A DNA stretch of 64,000 nucleotides. Origin: Prochilodus magdalenae (taxonomy: Eukaryota > Chordata > Actinopteri > Characiformes > Prochilodontidae). The notes under the pieces were generated by a model. That model was not told where the DNA came from and searched no databases. It saw only the letters and a program-made list of their open reading frames with translations. The stretch lies in contig JAMWET010003472.1 in the NCBI GenBank assembly GCA_024036415.1, positions 1-64,000 of the forward strand, written 5' to 3'. The translations under genes and the position numbers were made by a program. Of this stretch, positions 12,761 to 25,116 are shown one piece after another; the stretch's first letter is position 1; each line of letters starts with the position of its first letter.

Positions 12761-13629
12761 ATTCACAGATCCCTGGTTAGATGGCTCCAGCTCCAGCGTT
12801 TAAGGCCCTGGTGATAAAATGTTTGAGGCAGGAAGTGAATGATAAGCAGGCCACTGAGTGGATAAACGTGCAGTTCAGCGTTGGAGCAGTGTCGCTGGCT
12901 GTTTGTCCAGTGCGAGTAAACAGAGCTAATTAAGGGCTGTGACATTCATTTATTTGTGAAACTGTTTGTCTCCTCCACCTGAAACGGTGACTCTGGTTCA
13001 GACTGGAAGCTGATCCGACTCTTCCGCGGCCTTCAGCGTTCGTACCAGATGCAGATATTGTTATTAATTTACCATCATTCCTAGTAATCATGCGTCCGCA
13101 CGTACCTGCTGGCCCCGGCACATTTGTATTTGTGCAAAGCACCGTCACCCCGTCCTCCTGGTCTAGCCAGCAGCTGAAATAATCACGGTGTGTTGATTTG
13201 AGCGGCGCGATCACACGCTGATTCCCACCGGTGGCTCTCAGCGCCGCGCTAAGCTGTGGGCCCGTGGACAGACTGAGGGTTAATAGCGAGGCGGTAATGA
13301 ACGCATGGCAGACGAAGCGTAGTGAAATCCGGGAAACAGAGAAGAGTCTTTATGTGCTGCCTGTCTGCCCGGGCAGAAACACGGCTTAATTGGTCTGGCT
13401 CACCATGCGTAATTGGGTGATCGGTTAGATGATGGACAGCTGAGAGATGCATAGTGTGTGGAACTTCCGGCTGGGGGCGATGGGACTTTGGAGCGTGTGA
13501 GGAAGTGATTAAGATGTCCTCGCGCCAAATCTCCTCTGTACTTTTCATCCAAATCTGGTGCCATTTCTAACATGGCGCCGTTAATGCATTGCTGTGTTAC
13601 AGTTTACCTTGAAGTCACATCTTCAGACT
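12761..13629. other. CpG-richer unique sequence, no supported gene
   Basis: Unique DNA with more CpG than its surroundings (for example 13195-13320). Minus-strand frames 12930-13214 and 13249-13548 are open but show no domain or repeat. A conserved non-coding element or chance frames are both possible. Confidence 0.4.
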
Positions 13630-13960
13630 ATTCTCCAGCTTTGGAATAACCTTCCAGTCAGTGTTTCGGACTCGGACAGTCTTCATGTCTAGGTTTAAAG
13701 CCCTGTTCAGTCGAGCCTTTGGTAAATAGTCTCCAGCTAACTGTTGAAACTAGTCGTCTGTCCGCCGTCTTTGCCAGAGCTGAGCTATTGGCCAAACTCT
13801 GAGGTCTTCTGCAGAGCTACTGCCCATCCTGTGCACTCTGATGCCGCTGCTTCACCTGCCTTGCCTGGGAGCCACTGCCTGCCTGCATTACTGACCAGTT
13901 TGCCTACCATGGAGCTTCTCCTTGTCTTGTGCTGTGAGGGGGTCTTAACTGAGTCCCTCT
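13630..13960 (+). mobile_element. L2-like LINE, decayed end of ORF2 and 3' UTR (copy 1)
   Basis: At 13635-13730 the plus strand reads LQLWNNLPVSVSDSDSLHV and then, after a frame change, SRFKALFSRAFGK. Trp-Asn-Asn/Ser-Leu-Pro followed by Phe-Lys-x-x-Leu is the usual C-terminal end of teleost L2/Rex-type LINE reverse transcriptases. The DNA that follows (13744-13960) matches 26525-26745, which runs on into a complete LINE-type 3' tail. This ties the two parts together as ORF2 end plus 3' UTR. The copy is broken by stops and runs straight into the 21-bp minisatellite. Confidence 0.65.
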
Positions 13961-14748
13961 TCCTTAAACACTCAACATTCTTCCTTAAACACTCAACACT
14001 CCTCGTCAAACACTCCTCCTAAGACCCTCAAACACTCCTCCTAAAACCCTCAGCACTCCTCCTAAAACACTCAACACTCCTGCTAAAACAGTCAACACTT
14101 CTCCTAAAACCCTCAACAGTCCTCCTAAAACCCTCAACACCCCTCCTAAAACCCTCAACACTGCTCCTAAAACCCTCAACACCCCTCCTAAAACCCTCAA
14201 CATTCCTCCTAAAACCCTCAACACTCCTCCTAAAACCCTCAACACCGCTCCTAAAACCCTCAACGCTCCTCCTAAAACCCTCAACAGTCCTCCTAAAACC
14301 CTCAACAGTCCTTCTAAAACTCTCAACACTGCTCCTAAAACACTCAACACTGCTCCTAAAACACTCAACACTCCTCCTAAAACACTCAACACTACTCCTA
14401 AAACCCTCAACACTGCTCCTAAAACCCTCAACACTCCTCCTAAAACCCTCAGCGCTCCTCCTAAAACCCTCAACGCTCCCCCTAAAACACTCAATACTGC
14501 TCCTAAAACCCTCAACACTCCTCCTAAAACACTTAACACTTCTCCTAAAACACTCAACACTCCTCCTAAAACCCTCAACACTCCTCCTAAAACCCTCAGC
14601 GCTCCTCCTAAAACCCTCAGCGCTCCTCCTAAAACCCTCAACGCTCCCCCTAAAACACTCAATACTGCTCCTAAAACCCTCAACGCTCCCCCTAAAACAC
14701 TCAACACTTCTCCTAAAACACTCAACACTCCTCCTAAATCTCTACATT
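13961..14748. repeat. 21-bp minisatellite inside a LINE 3' UTR
   Basis: About 37 copies of a 21-bp unit, AAAACACTCAACACTTCTCC plus T, with ACCCTC, GCTCCT and CCCCCT variants. The unit equals seven codons, so frames stay open. The minus strand has a 240-codon frame (14006-14728) of repeated VLGGVLR/VLGGALR heptads. It lacks any non-repeat domain and I do not call it a gene. The second LINE copy has one single occurrence of this unit at about 26729-26749, which identifies the seed. Confidence 0.93.
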
Positions 14749-15024
14749 AAAATTTCACATGGTTCTTTCTCCTCTCATGTTGTCTTTGCCGGTGTTAAAT
14801 TCATGTGTATGTCCATTATGAAATCATATGGATGCTGCAGATTACCCTGGTGTTTTGCTTGCTCACCCTGGATTATCTCCTGTGGAGACAGTAGGGCAGC
14901 TGTGTATGTTATTTGCGATGTTGTGTAATATTAGGTTGCATAGTATAGTTTCTCTCTGCCTAATGCAGAGAGATGCATGCATGCATTATGCAAATGAATC
15001 ACAAAAGATGGCGATGTGTGAGGA
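14749..15024. other. unique spacer
   Basis: No feature recognised between the minisatellite and the R1 repeat. A palindromic ATGCATGCATGCAT run lies near 14972-14987. Confidence 0.5.
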
Positions 15025-15450
15025 TGATGGCGCTCTAAATCCCTGCGGGGTGTGAGTGACTGGATCCATAGATTGAGAAGAGGTGCTACAGTGCAGGGAA
15101 TGTCTCGTTCCATGTGTGGAAAATGGCTCCAGAGCAGATGTTAATGATTGGCTAAAAGGAGGGACTGCATGTGGGCGTGGCCAAAGACCATAGTGTGAAG
15201 GAAGTAGCTGAATCTGCAGGTGTATGGAAGCGTACGGTCATACGGGTCTACCAGCAGTGGTGAAAACCCCAGTCTACAGGGAATTCTCCTCGGAACTGTG
15301 CCAGGGAAGGCATCCACCAAATCTGGACCAATGGAAGAGTGTCTGAACATTGATGTGGCCTACATCCAGACACCTGCCCACTCCATGCCGAACCCAGTCC
15401 CAGCTGTTACTGGAGCTTGTGGAGGTGTTACGAGCTCTTAGGTAGGCTTC
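15025..15450 (+). mobile_element. dispersed repeat R1, copy 1
   Basis: Matches segments at 29300-29810, 31529-31755 and 38395-38911 (minus strand). At about 15195-15260 it reads EVAESAGVWKRTVIRVYQQW. This resembles the first helix-turn-helix of Tc1/IS630-type transposases, where a conserved R-V-Y/H-x-x-W ends the recognition helix. No DDE catalytic residues follow and the frame is broken outside this peptide. Most likely it is a non-autonomous DNA transposon that kept part of the DNA-binding region; the family assignment is inference. Confidence 0.6.
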
Positions 15451-16185
15451 AGGGCTGTTATTCTGCTAGCTAATGCTAGCTATCTAACTTCCTTCATTAG
15501 CCAGAAGAGATTCCAACCTTCTCTGGTTCCTCAACGTCAAGATGCACCATCAGAAGAGCCTCTGCAAATCGGAAGATCTCACTTTAGAGACTACAGTGTC
15601 ATCACCGTACAGCTGACAAGAGCAGACATGCTCATCAACTGGTGCTAATGGTTCAATTTTCACTTCTATCCCCCTATCCGTGATCGCCCGTATATGCGCC
15701 GTTGTCCATAGGAAATATGTTGCATGATTAAAAACCGTTCCAGGCAGTGTGTAGATTCAGCCTTTCCGGGACTGCCTTCCACACTGAAGTGACCACAGCG
15801 CCCATCGAAATGCAGGGCACACTTCCAGATCCTGCTTTTGTGCTTTCTTCAGGTATGGCTGACCTTGACTCACCTTCGGAATGAAATTCCCCCCTTGTAC
15901 AGCGTTTCCTCTCCACCTGCGCTTGTACCCGTGCTGTAAAGGCATTAGCTAACATTTCTATGCTCTCTGTGCTGTGATGGATTATCTCAACCAGGTACAA
16001 CAACAGTTCTGTTTATTTACTCAGGTCCTGTTCATTTTACACCGCACCGCAACCGGGGCCAAAATGTGGTGAATGTAGTTTTAATGCATGGAGAGAAACG
16101 AGGGTGCTCTGGTTTAGACACGCTCGCGTTGAAAGGACAACCACCCACTCACCAGCTGATTGTCCAACACATGTACTATTACAGT

Positions 16186-16249
<64 letters not shown>

Positions 16250-16432
16250 CCTCTTCTCTTTCACAGTCCAACATGACTAAACGTGCACAAACATGCCGAA
16301 ATTCCCACCACGTGTGCATCTGTGCTGGCACGCAATCACACAGCAGTGAACGAGAACTGAGATTCAGTAGATGTGATCTCTGATATTCCACTAATACCCT
16401 CAACACATTTCAAACACTCATCCTCCAAAGAC
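15451..16432. other. unique sequence with a (CT)n microsatellite
   Basis: No gene supported. A (CT)n run of about 57 bp lies at 16189-16245; the frames on both strands across it (Ser-Leu and Arg-Glu repeats) are artefacts. Confidence 0.6.
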
Positions 16433-16434
16433 TA

Positions 16435-17192
16435 GCTGCACCCAGAAGGAATCAACCAACTGGAATGAAATTTGGTGGGTGGGTTTGACGTTGTGAGACA
16501 TGCTAATGATTCGAGTTTCACCCTCAACTGTGCATGTGACGTGAGCAAGGGCGGGCCTTATCTCTGTACCTGACTGACCCAACACCACCATTACAGACAT
16601 CCAGCGAGCAGTGGTGTCCTCCATGAGTCCTCCTGTTAGTGCAGCACCATCGGCAGACGGCTGCACCACGCAGCACTTCATGCACACTGTCTTTAACACC
16701 ACGTCACCGTCACCAAAGACTGCAGTGGTGTCATACCAGACCGCCATGGAGTGACTCAGAATGGCAGCGGGTCATCTTCGGTGACGAGTCCCACTTTAGT
16801 CTTGGTGGAGACGCCCAACGAATCCGTGTGTGGATGCACCGTGGTCAGCACCAAGATGGACAGTTTGTTGTCACACGTCCAGAAGGCCTGGTGTCCCTCC
16901 ACCTCCACCCCTACCGCACCATCTGCAGGAACTGTGTGAGGATGTTCAAGCTGCATGGGATGGATTATCACAGGACACCATTAGGAACCTCTACAGCTCC
17001 ATACCGAGACGTCTGGCGTGTTGGGTTAGCAAACACGGCGACCCGACGCCATACTGAGAGACAGACTTTGGTATGTGTAGCTCAATAAATATTGATCATA
17101 TCAGTCTAAATTTATCACCAGTTATTGATCCTGGTCACCTTTATCTTCCTTCCCAACAGCACCGCAACCCCACACCTCCTTCTGGGTGCAGC
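16435..17192 (+). mobile_element. Tc1-derived non-autonomous element, complete copy (758 bp)
   Basis: Terminal inverted repeats GCTGCACCCAGAAGGA at both ends, flanked by TA on each side (16433-16434 and 17193-17194). TA is the Tc1/mariner target duplication. Inside, decayed transposase reads WQRVIFGDESHFSLGGDAQR (about 16761-16820), which contains the first catalytic Asp of the DDE domain. It then jumps to a C-terminal piece, ELCEDVQAAWDGLSQDTIRN (about 16929-16988), and RRLACWVSK. The QDN- and DLNPIE-type blocks with the other two catalytic residues are absent, so this copy cannot code an active enzyme. Frames are also broken (16639-17088, 16830-17057). The same deletion joint occurs in other copies here. 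Confidence 0.93.
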
Positions 17193-17194
17193 TA

Positions 17195-18560
17195 TCAGTA
17201 CCAGCCCGATCTCAGGTTCCAGTTTTATATTGTTACAGCTGTTCCTTTATCTAGCCACACCATGTCTTTGTTCTCTCCTCCAGGTTGGGTGTGTTTCAGT
17301 AGCTGCCCATGCTCTGCCTGTGACGGGTATCTTTGCAAGCTGCCAACGAGGATGTGATTAGTTTGACTGGCAGTGAACTGTGGCGCTGTAACCTTTATGG
17401 GCCAGCGCATCGAGTCTCTTTCACTTCGGAGCAGGGGTCATTCACACTCTGACCAGAAGTGACAGTTTGAGGGGGGAAACTCCAGCCCTGCTCTAGACGA
17501 GCCTCTAGGGTCGTCTTCTCGCTGTGAGTGACCTTGGAGGAGGTGAAAGGTCTGAGAGTGGTCAGTAACGCCCTCCAGGTCATAAATGCCCTCTTGTTGC
17601 CCGTTGCCTCATTAGCGTTAACACCCTGTTGATTGCTTATGACTCAGAAGGGCTGTATTCATACCCTCACTTTGATCTCAGTATCTAAAGAGATGCTCAG
17701 TCAGTAATTAACATCTGTAAAGGAATTTATTGATGCCACACATTTCAGTGTGTGTGCACCCAGATAGTGGAATGAAGCTTCCGAACAGCAGACTCTCTCG
17801 CAGACCCAGACTAAAGACCCATCTCTGATTGAGGTATATACTGAATTGCATTGTAATGCACTAACACAGAGCTTCACTCATCGTCTGTCCAGGTATGAGA
17901 GTCTAGCACTGGCCTGGGAGTGCTAGGCAGGTAGCCTCTAAACTCACCGCACGTTTTAGGCTCTAGCCTGTTTGTACTAGCTAGGATACATACTCTGACT
18001 GAACACTAAGCACGGCTGTACGTGGCTCTAGAGTGTATGCGTGTGTGTGCATGTGCCTGTGTAGCTATACCAAGAGAAATATAGTTTAAGGTGGGCTAGT
18101 CTGCATCATACAATAAGCCTGACTTTGGCCCCGAGGGCTCAGAATAATTCAGGGCCCCTGATTACTAAAAGGCTGAAACAGGCTTTGTGATAATGTCAAA
18201 GCTAATAGCTGCTGTTACTTCAGTCACTTCATTACAGGGAGAACATGAACGGACCACCAGTGTCATTCATGCCTTTGGATTTGAAGGGTGTGTGTGGAGA
18301 AATGGGCCAAAGCCACACCTGAGCAATGCATGCGGCTAGTTTCTCAGTACAGGAGCATCCAATAAAGCTTTCAGTAAGAGTGTTCAGTCCTTTTCCCCTT
18401 ATTATTATTATACTACATAAATTAATTCATGGACGTCTGTTTTTTGTTTTTTTGGGGTTTTTTTTTGCACGTATGTATTGGGTGGGTTGAAGATTGTCAA
18501 TAGCAGGTCAATATATACTTAGAAAATGAGTGTTCAGTACTTACTGCACTCGTGATATTG

Positions 18561-18562
<2 letters not shown>
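17195..18562. other. unique sequence, possible LINE C-terminal scrap
   Basis: At about 17758-17830 the plus strand reads PDSGMKLPNSRLSRRPRLKTHL. Its LP...RLKTHL spacing resembles the end of a LINE reverse transcriptase, but it is too short to be sure. The part at 18085-18330 is unique and compact and could be a conserved non-coding element. No gene is supported. Confidence 0.3.
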
Positions 18563-18639
<77 letters not shown>

Positions 18640-18898
18640 TTTTTTAATCTATATAAAATATAGTATGCATATGTTATATAATAAATAAATAAGTTAAAAT
18701 AAAATATACATTTAAAATATTCTTAATTTTACTTTTTAATATTACCCCTAAAACTCCATATATGAAGATATTGTAATATACTACAGTTGTACTTAATCAT
18801 AAAGTACGTGTCAAGCACATATTTTTTTTAGTGTGTGTCCAAGTGTAATAAGTGCAAGTCCACTTTACCACGGTATTAGTATACATATTAAATTAGTG

Positions 18899-18937
<39 letters not shown>

Positions 18938-18985
18938 AAGTATATATCTATAATGATATATAATATATATATATATATATAGATA
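18563..18985. repeat. (TA)n tracts
   Basis: A (TA)n run of about 74 bp at 18563-18636 is followed by very AT-rich DNA and a second TA-rich cluster at 18903-18980. The first tract is long enough to extrude a cruciform under supercoiling. Confidence 0.95.
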
Positions 18986-20405
18986 AAGTTAGCAAGTTAA
19001 GCTGAACTAGCGTCTGCTTAATGAGTATATATGTTGTAAAGACAAACCGACCAGCAAACGAAACAACCTTCTTAATGTGACACGCACTTTATTAGCAAAC
19101 AGAGTTTATAGAGCGGGTGCTTTATTAGGACAGAAACGGGCAGTGAGATGATTGGCTGATGGCAGACATGTGACGGTAATGTCATCGGGTGTCATGGGTT
19201 CTGAAAGATGGAGTTTGGGAACTCAGGGAGATGGATTGGGCATATTTTGGAAATGTGGTTAATTCGGAGTGTGTGCCTGTATATACATTAACATGTATAC
19301 AATTAAGTTCACTATTTAAGTTCTGGGCACTAATAGCACTAATTAGCACTAATAGAACATTAATCACTGTGTACAATACCTCAGGAAAGCAGTTTTCGTT
19401 CAGTACTTGAGGCCAGGAAGCACAGTACCTACTTTCAGTTGTGGACATCATGTATACTTAAAACGCTTGGAGGAGAACACCAAGTTGTGGACCATGTATA
19501 CTTGAGTCTGTCTTTGAGGGTTCTCGGTTTGCCGCTGTCGTAGACCCTTTTCGGGAGCCCCCTGGAAGTCTCTTTTCAAGGGGGCGGTTCTCAGAATGAC
19601 TGAGCAAGCAGGATGCATGATGGAGCCCATGTTCTTGCAGCGCTTGTAGAGATTTATGGCTCTGTTGTATGGGGAGTACTCTAGTGGACATTCAGGACCC
19701 CTTAGCAACGATGGAGGCCCGTTATGCTAATCTGGACCCTTGCGCATGGATGGCTGTGGCATCTCCGGAGATCCAGTTGATTTCCAGATGATGGGGCAAG
19801 CGCTTTATAAGGCTGCTCCACTTCACTGGAGGGCTTGTGACATTAATAGTGTTAGTCTAAGATGTTTTATTCATGTGGAAAGCACGCGCACTTCTGAATC
19901 AAGTCTGCAGCACCACCCCCCACCCCCACCCATCCAGTATGTACTGTACGCACGCAGACAAACAGCATAAACACCATGATCCCAGCTCCAGGAGGCCTTC
20001 GACAGATTGATGCACTGCGTGAGACTGTGCTGCCTTCTCTGTAAAGCTGGATTGTAACTACCTGAGCATATCAAACCCTGCTAAGGTGGGTAAACAGAAT
20101 TCTGAATGCGGAATTGGGGATGGAGCGAATGTGTGATGTGCACTGAAACTGTTTCAGAAGCAGCTAAACATGCACCTGCACTGCCTCTGCGAAGCCAGCA
20201 GGAAAATGTGCCCTGTTTTTAAAGCAGAGACTCCATAATGTGCCACGCGCGCACACGCACAGGCACACACCGGCAGGCCCACGGCAGGTGACCTATTTTC
20301 AGAGAGGAGGAAGGAGGGAGGGAGGGAAAGAAGGGCGGCCATTCTGTCATCTGTCCATTCATGGATGTCTCTGGATTGAGGATTAATTACCCTGTGTGGG
20401 AACCG
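18986..20405. other. unique sequence, no supported gene
   Basis: Nothing recognised. Open frames at 19182-19451, 19448-19708 and 19740-19970 show no domain and overlap one another on both strands. Confidence 0.5.
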
Positions 20406-20441
20406 GAGAGCCTGTGTGTGCGTGTGTGTGTGTGTGCACGC

Positions 20442-20482
<41 letters not shown>

Positions 20483-20510
20483 AGTGTGTGCGCGAGTGTG
20501 TGTGACACAC
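20406..20510. repeat. (TG)n/(CG) compound microsatellite
   Basis: Alternating purine-pyrimidine DNA, mostly TG with a GCGCGCGCG interruption, about 95 bp. Such tracts are prone to Z-DNA. Frames on both strands across it (Cys/Val and His/Thr runs) are artefacts. Confidence 0.95.
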
Positions 20511-20805
20511 AGAGGACATCAATAATACATTTTTCTGTCTCTCTGTTTAATTTGCACACAAGTCTCCGTCTCACGTCCCCGACTCCAACAAAAAAAAGTG
20601 CAGGAGGGAAATCTGATACGGAGAGGGGCAGAGACGACTTCCACACCACACACTCTAACACACCCTTAATCACGCATCATCATGATACGCCTCGTATGTA
20701 TCAACCGTAATTTAGTGATGATGTTATTTTTCTCTGCGTAATTTGAATAGAATATTGTGTGAGATGGCTGGGTTAATACAGATGTTTCAGAATCATGAAG
20801 AATAA

Positions 20806-21441
<636 letters not shown>

Positions 21442-22987
21442 ACATTTAAAAGTTAGAGTTACTAATTTGTACTTACTAAGTACTTCATACTATAGTCCAT
21501 ATATGTAGCAATGCATTCATTACACTGTTTATTATGTATACATTGTGTTACATAAGGACTTTGTAGAAAATGATATCCTGTATGTATTATTTAACACACT
21601 GCTGACGGAGCTCAGTTCTAGTCAGGACCGTTTTGGTTTGGTTCTGATATTGTATGTTGGACAATTTGAGAGCAGTTTTTGTGCTTGTAGTGTATGAAAA
21701 CAAGCTCTCCCACACACACACTGACACACGCACACACACTGACACACACACAGAGTGTGTAGTAACCCCTCTCCACTTCCCTCTGCTAATGCTGCCGGCT
21801 GACAAATTGATTCTGCCTTAATGTGCTTCTGCAGCTGCATGAGAGCAAAAAGGCTGGTGAATGGAAAGAGGGAGATGTGATCTGTGGAGAGAGGGGTGGA
21901 GAGGTAGAGTCCGGTGTTGCTTTTCTGCTGCTGGTAAATGCGAACGTGCACAAAGGCTGCTCTGTTTTGTTTTTTTTCCTTTCCTTGGTGGTCTCGCTCA
22001 GAGATCACCACAGTCCTTACCTGCAGCCATGGACCGTTGTATTTGACCTAGCACGTCCAGCCATGGTTGACCATTGGGCAGCAGCTGGACGCAGCCAGCC
22101 AGGTGGACGGAACGCAGGTAGGTCACCTGATCCGTCCAGGTTTAATGTCTAACAGGTGCGTTTAGAAAGGAAGGCGAGGAGGCTATGGAAAAGCTATAGG
22201 GCTCGTGTAGCTCTGCGGTTTTGTCTGTCTGCTCCTGTTGCGTAATCTTGGCTGTGGTCGAAAGGAAACCGACGTGAACTTCTGTCCAGAGTTCTGCTGG
22301 CATCCAGCCACTTCCATCCAATCCATCATATCCTGTCACTTCAACGGGTGAAGGGATGAATTAATAAGTCTCATGATGGATGGCTTTGCAGAATGGGTTT
22401 GGCCGGGCGCCTCGGGAGTTGGCGTACGGGCGCAGGGATGAGGTGTAATCATGATATGCTAATGTTGTTGAATGCATTTTCAGGGGACTCAGGGGGACCT
22501 CATCTCATTCCGTACAGGGACAGGATCCCTAATGGAGGCTGCAAGTGGGGTCAGGGATCTGACCTTAAAGCAATGGTTGGGCCTAAACTCATTCACCCCA
22601 TACGTAGTCCTTAGGATATATGCTTTAGCATGCTATAGGCTAAAGTAGCTAGCATTAGCATTGAGTATCGAGTTGCGGAGTTGTTGGATGCGGTTTCTGA
22701 CACTTGTGTTGTTATCCAAGTTGGGAATGTTGAGATTGCCAGCATGTGGCTTGATGCCATTGTGGGCTATTGCGATGACAGATGCCATCATGTTTGATAT
22801 GACTGTTTATGACACAGGCTAATATTTGCCAAGTCTACATAGCCATGGACAACAAGCATAATGACAGCATGCTACGACATGGTTATGTCCATGGTTATAC
22901 GAAATGGAATCTTTGTCTGGAATTTTTTGAATAATAAGCATCAAACAGAACTTCATTCCAACCATACCCTTGTATCTACACCCAATA
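21442..22987. other. unique sequence, short CA-rich tract
   Basis: A CA-rich patch lies at 21713-21752. The remaining sequence shows no gene, array or recognised transposon; overlapping short frames on both strands have no domain. Confidence 0.5.
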
Positions 22988-23493
22988 TCAGCTCCACTGA
23001 CCATACAGGACACTCTGTAGGTGTACAGGTCCAGACTGTAGTCCATCTGTTTCTCTGTGTACTGTATTACCCTGTTCTTCAATGGACAGGACCCCCACAG
23101 GACCACCACAGAGCAGGTATGATGTGGGTGGTGGATCATTCTCAGCACTGCAGGGCCACTGACGTGCTGGTTGTGTGTTAGTGTGGGTGGTGCTGGTGTG
23201 AGTGGATCAGACACAGCAGTGCTGCTGGAGTGTTGAGACACTGTGTCCACTCACTGTCCACTCTATTAGACACTCCTACCTTGCTGGTCCACCTTGTAGA
23301 TGGACAGTCAGAGATGATAGCTCATCTGCTGCTGCACAGTGCAGTGTTGGTCGTCCTCTAGGCCTTCATCAGCGCTGCCGACGGGGAGGCTTCCCACTGG
23401 AGGCTGCCCACTGGAGGCTGCCCACTGGAAGCTTTTAAGTAGATAGTTTCATTTGGTGGACAATTCTTATTCCAGCATTGACACTGACACATG
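22988..23493 (+). mobile_element. palindromic-family element, one-armed copy
   Basis: Matches the left arm and loop of the fold-back element at 43517-44252 and also 61246-61730. The shared blocks include CCTGTTCTTCAATGG, GGTGGTGGATCATTCTCAGC and GTGTCCACTCACTGTCCACT. The inverted right arm is missing. The loop holds three copies of a 14-bp unit, GAGGCTGCCCACTG (about 23388-23430). No coding capacity; frames such as 23202-23438 are artefacts. Confidence 0.85.
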
Positions 23494-23647
23494 TAAGACC
23501 AAGTCCTGATATGTGAAAGCTCATAACTGTTCATAGTGATGGCGAATGGACCCAGACGTCCACCTCTAAAAGCTCCCTCATAGCAAGCCATTGCTGAGCG
23601 TGTGGAGGCTAATGCAAACCTAAAGAAGCGAACTAGGGTCTGGAGCA

Positions 23648-23870
23648 ACGGGTGACGCAACTATCTGTCAGTGTGGCACCAGGCCTTGTGAGGGATTGGG
23701 GTTCGATTCCAAGTCCCAATAAGAATCCTTGGGCAGGACTCCAGACACTATGTTGGCTGGCCTGCCTGTAATATGATTAACCTTGTACGTCACTCTTGGA
23801 GCATTAGCTAAATGCCATAAATGTAAATAAATAAATAAATAAATAATGTAAATAAATAAGTGAATAAATA
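23648..23870 (+). mobile_element. tRNA-derived SINE
   Basis: An exact RNA polymerase III B box, GGTTCGATTCC, lies at 23700-23710, with a poorly kept A-box region about 40 bp upstream. The 3' part has CACTCTTGGAGCATTAGCTA and ends in AATGTAAATAAATAA-type repeats. The tail matches the reverse complement of 31125-31165, confirming a family. It is a retroposon, not a tRNA gene, because no cloverleaf can be formed around the B box. Confidence 0.8.
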
Positions 23871-24945
23871 TTTACTGATGGTAAAATATCAGTCTCATAG
23901 TGAAATAAACCGGACTATATGTGCACAGGGCAGATTCTTGGCTCAATCTAGAATCATTTCTTGTGATGTTGGAGAACTGTCCCTGTGCTTTTGTGACCTG
24001 ATAAGGATGTTTCCCTTTTGGATGAAGGATCCACTTTAAAGGCCTCCCTGAACTTTACCTGCTAGACCCATCTGGACTGTAATAGGAGAGCGCGGCTCTG
24101 GGTTTTCTCATGCCACACTGATTGGCACCCACACTTTCAGAGAAGGAAAATCGAAAAAAGAAAACAAAACAATCGAGCCTTGTCAAGAGCTCAGATGTGC
24201 TCCGTTACGCCGCCATTGTAGCAGACCTACCAGTTTCCAAGGTTCCACCATTTGCCCAAGAGAACCGGAGCAATTAGCCATCCGCGTGTCTCGCTATAGA
24301 GATGTGAACAAACAAACCGCTGTTTTATGCAGCCAAAAACCAATTTAGCCGGCCCTCAGCGAACGGCTTTTCAGCGTCGGCAGCCTATTCTAATCTTTCA
24401 TCATCCTCGCTCTTACCAATTTCCAAGGTACCAGCTCAGAATTAATTGCTTATTAAATCAACATTAACCCTCTGACCCCATTTGCTGCCAAACAGAATGG
24501 CTACGCTGGCGCAGAAAAATTAGACTCAACCGTTTCCTTTCTACCTGCACATCAGCACGCCGGCGTTCAGGCGGAACCGACATTTCCTCAATGCGATGAA
24601 CTCGGGGGGCAGAAGAAAACCTTGCGGCTCTGAAACTGCAACTAGTTTTTTTAGGAATTGAAGTTAAAGTATAATGCGATCGGCGGCTTACCGTTCTCCT
24701 AGACCTACCTGGATAGTAAAGAGAGATCCCACCGAGGTGTAGAAGCGGGCTGAGATGTGAGCACCTTCGCTGGTGTGAAATGGTTGATTGTAGAGACTCT
24801 GCTCTTAATCTTGTGGTGGTGGTGGTGGTGGTGGGAACCAGGGGTCACCATGTCTACAGCACACATATATACCACCAGTGAACCAGTGGTAATGGCTTTA
24901 GGAGTCATAAATCTCAATAAGTAGGTCAATACGAGTTCATTAAGG
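23871..24945. other. unique sequence, (GTG)n tract
   Basis: (GTG)n at 24812-24834. The 24150-24650 part is unique, mixed-composition DNA that could be a conserved non-coding element; no coding exon is supported. Confidence 0.4.
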
Positions 24946-24949
24946 TGAT

Positions 24950-25115
24950 TCATTAGCACCCAGAGAAGGGGCAGTCGTAGGCTGGAAGTTGGGGAACCAG
25001 CCTTGTGACCGGAGGGTTGCCAAGTCGATCCCCTGAACCGAGAGGACACGACCTTGAGCTGGGCACCTAATCCCCAAGTGCTCCCTGGGAGCCGTAGATA
25101 GGGCTGCCCACCACA
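24950..25115. mobile_element. LINE 3' UTR scrap joined to a tRNA-SINE fragment
   Basis: 24955-25003 matches 26785-26835 of the LINE 3' UTR (CTGGAAGTTGGGGAACCAGC). Directly after it, 25003-25115 has AGTCGATCCCC (a weakened B box) and ACCTTGAGCTGGGCACCTAA plus CCAAGTGCTCCCTGGGAGC. These are typical of the body of a widespread fish tRNA-SINE. It runs into the Tc1-derived copy that follows, so three repeats are stacked here. Confidence 0.65.
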
Positions 25116-25116
25116 C

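Noticed and set aside
16639..17088. Intact transposase gene
   Set aside because: It lacks the second and third catalytic residues of the DDE domain and passes through several former frames.
23690..23720. tRNA gene with a perfect B box
   Set aside because: No cloverleaf or intact A box; the sequence continues into a SINE body and tail shared with another copy at 31125.
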